39,854 bases of DNA from a virus. Made by a program: the position numbers and the translations under genes. The notes beneath the pieces were generated by a model. It did not search any database. It was not told the origin of the DNA and saw only the letters and a program-made list of their open reading frames with translations. Numbering within the stretch: position 1 is the stretch's first letter; each line of letters opens with the position of its first letter. Positions 31,792 through 38,399 of the stretch are shown one piece after another. Location of the stretch: positions 1 through 39,854 of IMG/VR virus record IMGVR_UViG_3300006792_000003; one strand, given 5' to 3'.

Positions 31792-32004
31792 ATGAAAAAA
31801 GCAATTATGACTAAAACCGTAGATGGATATAAAGTTTTCGCTGACGACTCTGATTCTATGGAGCAAGGGTTCAGCAACCTGGGCGGCGAGAAAAGAGACA
31901 GCCATTGGTTTTTCTGGGCCTCAGATGCAGGGCGCGGGGGCGAAATTCTTAAAGAAGCCCTTGAATATTCTGACTATCAAGTCACATCAAACGCGCTTAT
32001 ATAA
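31792..32004 (+). CDS. Small hypothetical protein (70 aa)
   Basis: GGAG seven bases upstream supports the ATG, and a strong promoter lies 30 bases before it. The product begins MKKAIMTKTVDGYKVFADDS and contains KRDSHWFFWASDAGRGGEIL and a C-terminal helix (KEALEYSDYQVTSNAL). Mixed alpha/beta, soluble. It is the first gene of a three-gene cassette ending in a DNA-binding protein. Function unknown. Confidence 0.7.
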   Translation: MKKAIMTKTVDGYKVFADDSDSMEQGFSNLGGEKRDSHWFFWASDAGRGGEILKEALEYSDYQVTSNALI

Positions 32005-32014
32005 GGGTCTGAGC

Positions 32015-32041
32015 ATCTGGGCGGAAAGTTTCCGCCCAGAT
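32015..32041. terminator. Perfect 27-bp palindrome: hairpin or binding site
   Basis: The arms ATCTGGGCGGAAA and TTTCCGCCCAGAT are exact inverses around a single G. As RNA this makes a strong GC-rich hairpin just after the first gene of the operon, but no run of T follows in either direction. It could be a factor-dependent terminator, an attenuator or RNA stabiliser that lowers expression of the next two genes, or a protein binding site on DNA. Confidence 0.6.
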
Positions 32042-32083
32042 TAACCAATTGAATTATAAGCAATTATACAGGAGCGCTATATT

Positions 32084-32293
32084 ATGAAAACTTACAAAAT
32101 AGCAGACTTGGTCAACGGCCCTTTCGGGGATACTTTCGATACCGTGGCAGCGGCTGAGTCAGCCTTGGCTGAAGCCATAGCTGAAGGTAAAGCAGCGAAC
32201 CTGGCGCTGGGCGGCACCGAGCTCGGCAGTGACGGCAGTCGGGTAGAGGACTTTTTCGCCATCGTAGACGCAAAGACTGGTGATGCCGCATGA
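32084..32293 (+). CDS. Small acidic hypothetical protein (69 aa)
   Basis: CAGGAG nine bases before the ATG supports the start. The product begins MKTYKIADLVNGPFGDTFDT and continues with an alanine/glutamate helix (AAAESALAEAIAEGKAANLA) and a strand-like end (VEDFFAIVDAKTGDAA). Its TGA overlaps the start of the ribbon-helix-helix gene (ATGA). Coupled expression with a DNA-binding protein suggests a partner or co-regulator, but this is only context. Confidence 0.7.
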   Translation: MKTYKIADLVNGPFGDTFDTVAAAESALAEAIAEGKAANLALGGTELGSDGSRVEDFFAIVDAKTGDAA

Positions 32294-32457
32294 AAAAAAC
32301 TCACGGCAACACAGGAAACCGGAGCGCGTCTAAGGGCGATAAAGCTAAAAATGCTATGATTGCTCTAAGATGCACACAAAAGCGCAAGGATGATTTGTCA
32401 GAACTTGCCAGGGCGAAGGGCACGTCTTTGTCTAAGTACATTCTCGATAAACTTTAA
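32290..32457 (+). CDS. Ribbon-helix-helix (Arc/MetJ-type) regulator
   Basis: The frame from ATG 32290 to TAA 32455-32457 gives 55 aa. After a basic, disordered start (MKKTHGNTGNRSASKGDKAK), residues 22-55 read AMIALRCTQKRKDDLSELAR and AKGTSLSKYILDKL. That is a strand (MIALRCT), helix (QKRKDDLSELARAKG), turn, helix (SLSKYILDKL), the ribbon-helix-helix fold that binds DNA as a dimer through the strand. Its likely targets are the palindromes in the divergent promoter region upstream. Confidence 0.75.
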   Translation: MKKTHGNTGNRSASKGDKAKNAMIALRCTQKRKDDLSELARAKGTSLSKYILDKL

Positions 32458-32542
32458 GGCTTTCGTCAGTATGGGATGCCCAGTAACCCCATCCGTGCAT
32501 GTTGAGGGACTCTGCCAGGGCGTCTGCGCTTAAATCAACCAT
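32432..32542 (-). CDS. Possible 36-residue ORF convergent with the regulator gene
   Basis: ATG at 32542 lies inside the end of the HNH gene, and the frame ends at TAG 32434-32432 inside the end of the ribbon-helix-helix gene on the other strand. The product begins MVDLSADALAESLNMHGWGY and ends KVYRECT. No ribosome binding site stands out. It may be a short native gene tail or chance. Confidence 0.3.
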   Translation of the reverse strand: MVDLSADALAESLNMHGWGYWASHTDESLKVYRECT

Positions 32543-33194
32543 TTAGCAACTCTCCATCACGTGGCATTTGCGGAAAGTTTAGAGAGTGGGGAAGATTCTT
32601 GTTTATGACAAACCTGTCCCTGGCCTTTCCCGCTTCTTCGGGAGTCCCGAAGCATCCTACGTGGTGCTGCTTTCCTTTCCATTGAACGCAAGCGACATAC
32701 CTCCCAATCCGGTTCATTGAAACTCCTATGTACCCACTTTTATTCTTGTCCGTTATTCTTTTGTTGGCGTTCTGAACGCTCCTGCTCACAAACCTGCAGT
32801 TGTTGGGGCTGTACCCCTTTTCGTTATTTATCCTGTCAATGGTTAAGTGGTCAGCATATCCATTTTCGTCTGCCCATTTTTTGAAGGGAACGAAATCAAT
32901 CCATTCATCACAAACCCCTATCCCTGCTCCGCCATATGAAGGGTATTTCTTATTTTGGGGGTCAAGGCACCTTCTTTTCATATTTCCCCAAACAACATGG
33001 AGCCTGCTATTTCGGTTGTTGCACCCGTGAACCTGCCTAGTCTTTCCGCCCCTCTTATCTGAACACGCCAGACAAACTTCAAAACTTCGGTAATCTGACC
33101 GCCTTATAAAATCAGACCCACATTCGTCACATGCGCACCTGAAAAATGTGCGGTATGTAGCATTAATCCTTATTTTTTTGTTTGATATAATCAT
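32535..33194 (-). CDS. HNH homing endonuclease with AP2 domain
   Basis: A zinc-ribbon-like start (about residues 20-45: CACDECGSDF, CLACSDK) is followed by the HNH part (66-138: HVVWGNMKRRCLDPQNKKYP, YADHLTIDRINNEKGYSPNN, CRFVS) and an AP2 DNA-binding domain (151-200: SGYIGVSMNRIGRYVACVQW, GCFGTPEEAGKARDRF). This is the usual make-up of free-standing mobile HNH endonucleases. I choose ATG at 33194 with GAGG upstream. ATG at 33287 in the same frame overlaps the ninG stop (TAATG) and would add 31 residues unlike the family. Confidence 0.85.
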   Translation of the reverse strand: MIISNKKIRINATYRTFFRCACDECGSDFIRRSDYRSFEVCLACSDKRGGKTRQVHGCNNRNSRLHVVWGNMKRRCLDPQNKKYPSYGGAGIGVCDEWIDFVPFKKWADENGYADHLTIDRINNEKGYSPNNCRFVSRSVQNANKRITDKNKSGYIGVSMNRIGRYVACVQWKGKQHHVGCFGTPEEAGKARDRFVINKNLPHSLNFPQMPRDGELLNG

Positions 33195-33286
33195 AGAAAC
33201 CTCACAATCATCGGTTATCAACCCGGTATATACGCCAACAGGGGATTGATTCCTGCTTTCAGCCGCTAAGCCTAGGCGCCTGCTCA

Positions 33287-33874
33287 TTATAGCAATTCTT
33301 TTACTTTGTTTTTGTATTTTATTTCTATGCTTTTTAAGTCGTCCGCCTTGTATCTTGTGACACCGTTCTGAAACTCAAGCCATTCTACTTTCTCTAGCCC
33401 GATCCTTTTAACAAGCCGACGCCTATACTCGATCAAGTTCCCAGACTTCTCTGTATTGCACTGCTGACAGCTTGCGTGGCAATTGTCCTCATGGAAACGT
33501 AGCGCACTGCAAGCCCCTATACTGCGATAGTGGGAAGAGTGCCTTTGGTGAAGCCCGTTGTCCGGCTTATCACATGATACACATGGCAAACCTTTGTCCC
33601 TGGCTTTAATGTATTTGTTAAATGCCATTTGAGCCGCCTCGCGCCTTGTCTTAATGTCTTTATCATAGAATTCTCGCTTCTTTCTCGCATGTTCCTGTTT
33701 CCTGTGCCGTTCCAGCTTTTTCTTGCCCTGTAGCCTGTTTTTCAGGGCGTACTCGGTTATGCAGTCGTCTCCGCAATACAGCCTGTTATTGATCTCCCTT
33801 CCATCTTTGGGGCGGTTGTATTTTCGGCATGTCTCGCTTTTGGAGTTTGGGCATTTGCGCTTGCTGTTGGACAC
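33287..33874 (-). CDS. ninG: NinG-like recombination nuclease (lambda NinG/Rap)
   Basis: NinG (Rap) of lambda acts on Holliday junctions and recombination intermediates. The protein has an N-terminal cysteine knuckle (KRKCPNSKSETCRKY ... LYCGDDC), a long basic helix (KKKLERHRKQEHARKKREFY), DPYLVA-like replacement KTRREAAQMAFNKYIKARD, and the HNH-like zinc part LPCVSCDKPDNGLHQRHSSH with CHASCQQCNTEKSGNLIEYR. I choose GTG at 33874, overlapping the upstream TAG as TAGTG; ATG at 33892 is an alternative. Confidence 0.88.
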   Translation of the reverse strand: MSNSKRKCPNSKSETCRKYNRPKDGREINNRLYCGDDCITEYALKNRLQGKKKLERHRKQEHARKKREFYDKDIKTRREAAQMAFNKYIKARDKGLPCVSCDKPDNGLHQRHSSHYRSIGACSALRFHEDNCHASCQQCNTEKSGNLIEYRRRLVKRIGLEKVEWLEFQNGVTRYKADDLKSIEIKYKNKVKELL

Positions 33875-34659
33875 TAAGTAAAGCAGCCCCACTGCTCACA
33901 AAACCCGATTTGATCTTCGTCAGCATTTGAAAAGTCAACATTCTCTATCGGTTCCGCGTGTCTTGTGAGCCAAACATCTTGGTCAACCAAGCGGATTCTA
34001 TTTTGAAATAGCACTGCGCGTTCATGGTCGATAGGTGAGTTTTCTTTTTGCCATTGCCAATCTGAATCACTATGATTAGGGCACATATAGCAGGCCGACC
34101 TTGGCGGTTCTGGCCACCCATAATCTAATACATATTTGATGGAGTCGTGCCTGTAAAATCGTTTCTCAATAAGCGGGAATCTGTTTTCCCATTTCCCCTC
34201 CTCAATACGGATTCTCTTTTTCTCCTCAAGCGAGTAACCAAGCCACATCTCGGCTGATTTAACACCCTGCTCTGTCAACCATCGTCTAATGACATGCTTT
34301 TTCCACTCATTACTACAAAATGTCCTCATCTTCCCAACTTCTCCGCTTTCTGTGGAAAACGCCGGGATTAGTAAAGAATCTTTGTTCTTCCCCCCATACA
34401 GCCCAACTGTCGCGTATTTCTTGCTAGGCACCCTCACCATTTCAACACCTGCATACTTTAGTGCCGGGGTGACGTATTTCTCCATATAGTCCCATGTTGT
34501 TGATCTTTCATAGCCAGTGTCGGCTATACAGGCGAAATCAGGCTTTTCTATATCACCCCTGCAAATCATGGCAGCTATGCAGGCCGATTGAGTCCCTCCA
34601 CCGCTTGAAAACACCTTTGACCTAACCATCAATTCTTCCTCGTTCAAAGTAATCTTCAT
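33874..34659 (-). CDS. PAPS-reductase/DndC-like PP-loop protein
   Basis: The PP-loop motif SGGGTQS (about residues 19-25) binds ATP in this superfamily. It is followed by FACIADTGYERSTTWDYMEK, the typical T-G-x-E region, then RTFCSNEWKKHVIRRWL and SACYMCPNHSDSDW, cysteines that could hold a metal cluster or carry sulfur. Members activate sulfate or a base with ATP; phage copies have been linked to DNA or tRNA thiolation or to unknown roles. It lies between ninB-like and ninG, overlapping both. The substrate cannot be told from sequence. Confidence 0.8.
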   Translation of the reverse strand: MKITLNEEELMVRSKVFSSGGGTQSACIAAMICRGDIEKPDFACIADTGYERSTTWDYMEKYVTPALKYAGVEMVRVPSKKYATVGLYGGKNKDSLLIPAFSTESGEVGKMRTFCSNEWKKHVIRRWLTEQGVKSAEMWLGYSLEEKKRIRIEEGKWENRFPLIEKRFYRHDSIKYVLDYGWPEPPRSACYMCPNHSDSDWQWQKENSPIDHERAVLFQNRIRLVDQDVWLTRHAEPIENVDFSNADEDQIGFCEQWGCFT

Positions 34660-35120
34660 GCCGCCTTCCCCCGATGCTTGTCTGATGACTTGGTCACATA
34701 GTCCGGCCAGGGCAATCCACGCTCGGCCCAGGTGTCGATGATCGTCTGGATGTATTCAGTCTGTTGTGGCCGGGTCATAATGCTGGTGACATTTACCAAT
34801 TCCATGGCGCTGACCTGTTCCTCATAAGTCAGGTGGTCGATTAACCGGCCTATTCTGATGTTCTTTGATTCATCGTCGCGGCGAATAATCGGGATCCCGT
34901 GGTTTAGTTTGTGTATGTTCCTGACATCCTGCAGCGGCAATCCCTGGAATTCAGCAATGAGCGTGTAAAGTTCAAAATCCATGCGATTTTGAGGAATCGT
35001 CCTGTTCGGGCCAATAAGGTAGGATCCGCGAAGGTAATGCTGGGCAGCATAGTCCTCGGCAACCTTGCAGAAAAAATCCTTTAAGGTCTGGTCTGAATTT
35101 ATGGTGAATTTTTCAGCCAT
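34656..35120 (-). CDS. NinB/Orf-like recombination mediator
   Basis: Residues about 40-60 read GPNRTIPQNRMDFELYTLIA, the R-T-x-x-Q-N pattern of NinB (lambda Orf), which helps load recombinases on single-stranded DNA. Further elements are IHKLNHGIPIIRRDDESKNI, YEEQVSAMELVNVTSIMTRP and TEYIQTIIDTWAERGLPWPD. ATG at 35120 overlaps the preceding TAA (TAATG). Its place in a nin-type block supports the call, but the similarity to lambda Orf itself is modest. Confidence 0.65.
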   Translation of the reverse strand: MAEKFTINSDQTLKDFFCKVAEDYAAQHYLRGSYLIGPNRTIPQNRMDFELYTLIAEFQGLPLQDVRNIHKLNHGIPIIRRDDESKNIRIGRLIDHLTYEEQVSAMELVNVTSIMTRPQQTEYIQTIIDTWAERGLPWPDYVTKSSDKHRGKAA

Positions 35121-35299
35121 TATGTTTTCCTGTACCTCACCCGTTTCATACCACTCGCAGCCCGATCAAATACTTTTTGCTCCAGGCCAGACTTTACCCA
35201 TTCATCACCACCCCAGCGGAATATCAGTCCGTGCAGTCCCCGCTTGTACCAGAGTCCTTCGATGGTGATTTCTGCGCCGTGTGGCTTGCTGGCGGTCAT
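35120..35299 (-). CDS. Small basic hypothetical protein (59 aa)
   Basis: ATG at 35299 overlaps the previous TGA (ATGA) and the TAA at 35122-35120 overlaps the next ATG. The product begins MTASKPHGAEITIEGLWYKR and has GLHGLIFRWGGDEWVKSGLE, then a basic tail (RAASGMKRVRYRKT). The tight overlaps on both sides and the folded-looking sequence support it. Function unknown. Confidence 0.65.
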   Translation of the reverse strand: MTASKPHGAEITIEGLWYKRGLHGLIFRWGGDEWVKSGLEQKVFDRAASGMKRVRYRKT

Positions 35300-35565
35300 G
35301 CCGGCTCACCTTCAGGGATGCCAATCTTTTTCAGGGATTCAATTGAAAAGGGTTCGCGCAGGTCTGGGCGTTTTCTGAGACATTCTTCGGTCCAGCTATC
35401 ACCGATGACTGTATAAACCCATCCAGAGTATTTCCCGCTTTGGCTGGCATCCGAATCAATGTCTTCAAGGTATATCTTGCTTATAATCTCGCCGGTACCA
35501 GCGTATCCACTCTCCAAACCGACAACATCCACGACTTCCCCAACTGCGGACTTAGGTCTGGTCAT
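35296..35565 (-). CDS. Hypothetical protein (89 aa)
   Basis: I choose ATG at 35565; a GTG at 35595 overlaps the DnaA-like gene more. The product has SAVGEVVDVVGLESGYAGTG, then YSGWVYTVIGDSWTEECLRK and PFSIESLKKIGIPEGEP. A small alpha/beta protein with no recognised family, in the replication/nin operon. Confidence 0.6.
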   Translation of the reverse strand: MTRPKSAVGEVVDVVGLESGYAGTGEIISKIYLEDIDSDASQSGKYSGWVYTVIGDSWTEECLRKRPDLREPFSIESLKKIGIPEGEPA

Positions 35566-35582
35566 TCCTGTGTCTCTGCTGT

Positions 35583-36059
35583 TCAATGTGCACACTCCAC
35601 AATCGGCATAAGACGTTCCTTCAGGGACAGGAAATCAGTGTTTATTTCGGGCCTTCTGTGTCGCCATGATGCGATTGACCTTTTGGCCTGGATTACTGTT
35701 GTGTGGTCGCGGTTATATACATCACCAATTTCAAGCAAACTGTGCTTTGTGATCTCCGATGAAATGGCCATGCCCATCTGCCTGGGTATAACCATTGATC
35801 GCCACCGTCTGGGGCCCTTGATGTCTTCCGGGGAAATGTCGTAATACTCGCCAATGACCTCGATCATCTTGTGCAATAGCGCATAACTTTCAATGGCTGG
35901 TTTTACTTTTACAATATCCCCTGTACTGGCCGGTTGCCTGATCACACAGGATTCAAGTAGCAGCAAGCCATCAACCCGTGAAGTAATCTCGCGGAGTTCA
36001 GCATCCGGGCTGCTGCACAGTTTCATTGCCAAGTGCTTGATCATTTCATCAGAATTCAC
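35583..36059 (-). CDS. DnaA domain IV-like DNA-binding protein
   Basis: The C-terminal half matches the DNA-binding domain of DnaA: YYDISPEDIKGPRRWRSMVI, PRQMGMAISSEITKHSLLEI, and GDVYNRDHTTVIQAKRSI (about 111-129), the DnaA signature with D-H-T-T-V. The N-terminal 70 residues are helical and unlike DnaA. No AAA+ ATPase is present. AAGGAG nine bases before the GTG at 36059 decides the start. It may bind DnaA-box-like sites at the phage origin or compete with host DnaA; neighbouring replication genes favour this. Confidence 0.85.
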   Translation of the reverse strand: MNSDEMIKHLAMKLCSSPDAELREITSRVDGLLLLESCVIRQPASTGDIVKVKPAIESYALLHKMIEVIGEYYDISPEDIKGPRRWRSMVIPRQMGMAISSEITKHSLLEIGDVYNRDHTTVIQAKRSIASWRHRRPEINTDFLSLKERLMPIVECAH

Positions 36060-36715
36060 GACAGCAACTCCTTTTTGTGCCCTTGGTCGACGTTGTACTG
36101 CCGAAGGTCCTGGCGGCATTTTTTGAACAGGCGGCGCCCAGGGGAGTCATCATCCGATGGGACAAACTCCTTGTGCTCGATCTGCTGTTCAGCCGGCAGT
36201 GCGAATATTCGCCCTCCCATCACTTGTGAAGCCATGTCCTCGTAGAAACTTTTGAATCTGAAGATCACTTTGTCACGGGTCTGGGTTTTGAGTTCATAAG
36301 TCCCGGTCTGCTGGATAACCCACAACAGCCCAGGGTGAGAAATAGCCTTCCGGTGTGGCGTGTTCACGTACTCGCAGCATTCCGCGTAGGCGGCTTCCAT
36401 GGAGGGCATGCCTTCAATCTTTTGGCCCCATTCCAGCAGGTTCCCTGGTTTCAGGAATCCTGTGAAACGAATTGCTGAGGACAGGGCTTTGTCAATCTGC
36501 GCATCGGACATCTGCTTGAACACAGGCTCCCAGGTCAGCTTGAAATCGGTATCCCCAATCTCACAGTGCATGTGGCCCATGCTTTGCAGGCGGCGGACAG
36601 CTTCTGCAATCTTGCTATGGCTGGCCTGACATGTACGCTCTGGCTTGTGCGTCTCGCCTTTCGGACTTTGAAAGTCCATGCTGGCCACCGCTTTGGCCGG
36701 GTCGATTCGTTCCAT
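36056..36715 (-). CDS. Helicase-loader-like replication protein (lambda P-like position)
   Basis: The protein has a long N-terminal extension (MERIDPAKAVASMDFQSPKG), then LTWEPVFKQMSDAQIDKALS, IRFTGFLKPGNLLEWGQK, and YVNTPHRKAISHPGLLWVIQ. The segment around W-x-x-x-F...KPGxxLEW resembles lambda P and related loaders that bring host DnaB helicase to the origin. It follows the initiator-like gene as P follows O, overlapping it by 101 bases, with GAGGG before the ATG. The function is inferred from context and partial similarity. Confidence 0.65.
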   Translation of the reverse strand: MERIDPAKAVASMDFQSPKGETHKPERTCQASHSKIAEAVRRLQSMGHMHCEIGDTDFKLTWEPVFKQMSDAQIDKALSSAIRFTGFLKPGNLLEWGQKIEGMPSMEAAYAECCEYVNTPHRKAISHPGLLWVIQQTGTYELKTQTRDKVIFRFKSFYEDMASQVMGGRIFALPAEQQIEHKEFVPSDDDSPGRRLFKKCRQDLRQYNVDQGHKKELLS

Positions 36716-37322
36716 TGGCTACCCTCTCGAATTTAACTGCGTTGGTGTACCAGGTCGTCCATGCGCGATCCCAGTCTTCAAATTTTTTGCCCTTGCTGAG
36801 GGCGTCGTTGGTAAATTGGTCAAAAATATCTTGAGTTCGCTCACAGAGGTCTGCGCGCGTGCGCTCCTGCCAATATTTTTCAGCAAGAGATTTTCTGTTC
36901 TCGGTTAGCGCGAAATCATCAGGGATGCGAGCAGCCCTCTTTGGAGTAGTTTCTCCCTCTGTCTCTCCCTCTCCCTCTAGACAATCATTTTGCTTGCTGC
37001 TTGGTATCTTCTTGCTAGCATTCTGCTTTTTCTTAGCCTTTTGTTTTCCTTGGATTTTTTCTATGAATCCAACTCCTTCCAGTTCGTCAAGATTCACACA
37101 TTCAGTCCCAATTTTTTTCTTAATCCACTCCTCATCCCATGGAATTTTGTTGTCGGAGCGGCTTGCTAGAAGGTAAATTAAAATCAGGTGCAACTTGCTA
37201 GCATCCTGCAAGCATGAAAATTCATAGTCGTCTAAAATGTCGTTGTATAACTTTATCCAGGGAGGCGATCTATCCTTGTAGTGCTGGAATTTTTCGTAGT
37301 TGCTTATGCGAAAATAGTTCAT
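36615..37322 (-). CDS. Replication initiator-like protein (winged helix plus DnaT-like domain)
   Basis: Residues 1-75 (YFRISNYEKFQHYKDRSPPW; YEFSCLQDASKLHLILIYLL; WDEEWIKKKIGTE) form the winged-helix start of phage replisome organisers. A disordered, charged linker follows (about 92-130: KQKAKKKQNASKKIPSSKQN, EGEGETEGETT). The C-terminal part (IPDDFALTENRKSLAEKYWQ, FEDWDRAWTTWYTNAVKF) resembles the DnaT-type domain that binds single-stranded DNA. I choose ATG at 37322, overlapping the previous TGA (TGATG). It should start replication at a nearby origin. Confidence 0.8.
   Translation of the reverse strand: MNYFRISNYEKFQHYKDRSPPWIKLYNDILDDYEFSCLQDASKLHLILIYLLASRSDNKIPWDEEWIKKKIGTECVNLDELEGVGFIEKIQGKQKAKKKQNASKKIPSSKQNDCLEGEGETEGETTPKRAARIPDDFALTENRKSLAEKYWQERTRADLCERTQDIFDQFTNDALSKGKKFEDWDRAWTTWYTNAVKFERVANGTNRPGQSGGQHGLSKSERRDAQARAYMSGQP
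36992..37209. repeat. Iteron-like repeats inside the initiator gene (possible origin)
   Basis: CTTGCTAGCAT(T/C)CTGC occurs at 37011-37026 and 37194-37209 with one mismatch, and shorter copies of the CTTGCT core occur at 36993 and 37162. They sit inside the initiator-like gene, as lambda ori sits inside O. Both full copies are in the same codon frame, encoding QDASK and QNASK, so chance or protein repetition is not excluded. Confidence 0.35.
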
Positions 37323-37861
37323 CACGCAGCCCCTTCATTCGCCAAAAATTCTGGGGCGTGGACTATGTGCCTAAGGACTTTTTTGTAGTCCTCATCTACA
37401 GCCCCCGAAACTTTCCATCCGCTAACCACGCGAATTTCAATGCCGCTGATCGGATCTAGTGAAAACTCGCAGACATCAAGCCACGGGATTGACTGGCATA
37501 GAAAGCAAAAGTCGTCATCCGCAGGGAATGTTTTTTTGCCAATTAAATAACCTTTTATGGCTAGTTTGTGGTAAAGGTGGCGGTCGGAATTCATGAAAAA
37601 TTCCCTGTATCGGCTAATCTGAGAAATGTGTTCGTGCTTCAGGGGCGTGTTTTTAAGCTCGAAGATTTTTACAGATATCGTTTTTCTCCCAGGGTCTTCA
37701 TGCGGCATTTCTTCGACAGCCACGATGTCGGCAACACCGTAAGGGCCTAAGTTCAATTGTTGGTAGATGTTCGCGTTGTGAAGCTTAAAAAGCCCAGAAA
37801 AATAACTGTCATTTTCGATCAAGAAGTTTTCAAAATCTTTTTCGGAGTCAAAACTAATCAC
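37322..37861 (-). CDS. PD-(D/E)XK nuclease-like protein
   Basis: Residues about 34-75 read QQLNLGPYGVADIVAVEEMP and ISVKIFELKNTPLKHEHISQ, an arrangement D-x(n)-E-x-K (ADIVAV, then FELKN) that is the active-site signature of the PD-(D/E)XK fold, with an N-terminal glutamate helix (FDSEKDFENFLIEND). The C-terminal half has aromatic strands (DDFCFLCQSIPWLDVCEFSL). The 179-aa length suits a compact nuclease. It lies at the start of the replication block; its target is unknown. Confidence 0.7.
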   Translation of the reverse strand: MISFDSEKDFENFLIENDSYFSGLFKLHNANIYQQLNLGPYGVADIVAVEEMPHEDPGRKTISVKIFELKNTPLKHEHISQISRYREFFMNSDRHLYHKLAIKGYLIGKKTFPADDDFCFLCQSIPWLDVCEFSLDPISGIEIRVVSGWKVSGAVDEDYKKVLRHIVHAPEFLANEGAA

Positions 37862-38256
37862 TAATCACATCCTCTGCCTACGTTGCTACCTGTTTGATCT
37901 GTGAACTCTGTCCAGTGCCGCCATCCCTGCGGGCACCAAAACCCCCATTGTCTATGGTTCCTGCCGGTGATAAAAACGGTCCAGACAGGCCCATCAACCA
38001 CTTCAATACGGTGTGCGGTGGTTGCTTTCCTGCCGAATATTGAAAATGCCCGGCGGATCTTCGATTCACCATCAAAATGCTCGACATATGACCCTTTCAG
38101 AAGGATTGAAACTGAATGCCATGGATGATCATGCAAGGCTCGATCGTCGTCAGACCGGCCAAATTTATGCAGATACACATTGAAAAACCGGTTTCGTGGG
38201 ATCAGATACCACCTGAACAGATAGTCTTCGCCTATAATTTGTGATGGTTTAATCAT
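37861..38256 (-). CDS. Cupin-like protein
   Basis: AAGGAT before ATG at 38256 decides the start. The sequence LHKFGRSDDDRALHDHPWHS with VSILLKGSYVEHFDGE and TAHRIEVVDGPVWTVFITGR then WGFWCPQGWRHW is a pattern of phage cupin-fold proteins. His residues in LHDHPW and AHRIE could bind a metal. A single-domain beta-barrel of unknown substrate. It ends one base before the start of the nuclease-like gene. Confidence 0.75.
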   Translation of the reverse strand: MIKPSQIIGEDYLFRWYLIPRNRFFNVYLHKFGRSDDDRALHDHPWHSVSILLKGSYVEHFDGESKIRRAFSIFGRKATTAHRIEVVDGPVWTVFITGRNHRQWGFWCPQGWRHWTEFTDQTGSNVGRGCD

Positions 38257-38308
38257 GCTTATCCTTTTCAACATTAATCAATTCATGGCCCGTTTCCGTG
38301 AAGGTGGG

Positions 38309-38374
38309 CTAATCCTCTTTTGCTTCCCCTGTACAGGTGTCACGGTGCTCGGGTGTAAGTTTTACTTTAATCAT
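38309..38374 (-). CDS. Possible mini-gene (21 aa) in a chain of coupled short ORFs
   Basis: The stop of the gene at 38400 overlaps an ATG at 38403 (MNRKNKKFRQ, stop at 38371), and that stop overlaps an ATG at 38374 for MIKVKLTPEHRDTCTGEAKE plus D. Both links are ATGA overlaps. They may be real micro-proteins or only a re-initiation path. Support is limited to the overlaps. Confidence 0.3.
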   Translation of the reverse strand: MIKVKLTPEHRDTCTGEAKED

Positions 38375-38399
38375 TGCCGGAATTTCTTGTTTTTCCGGT

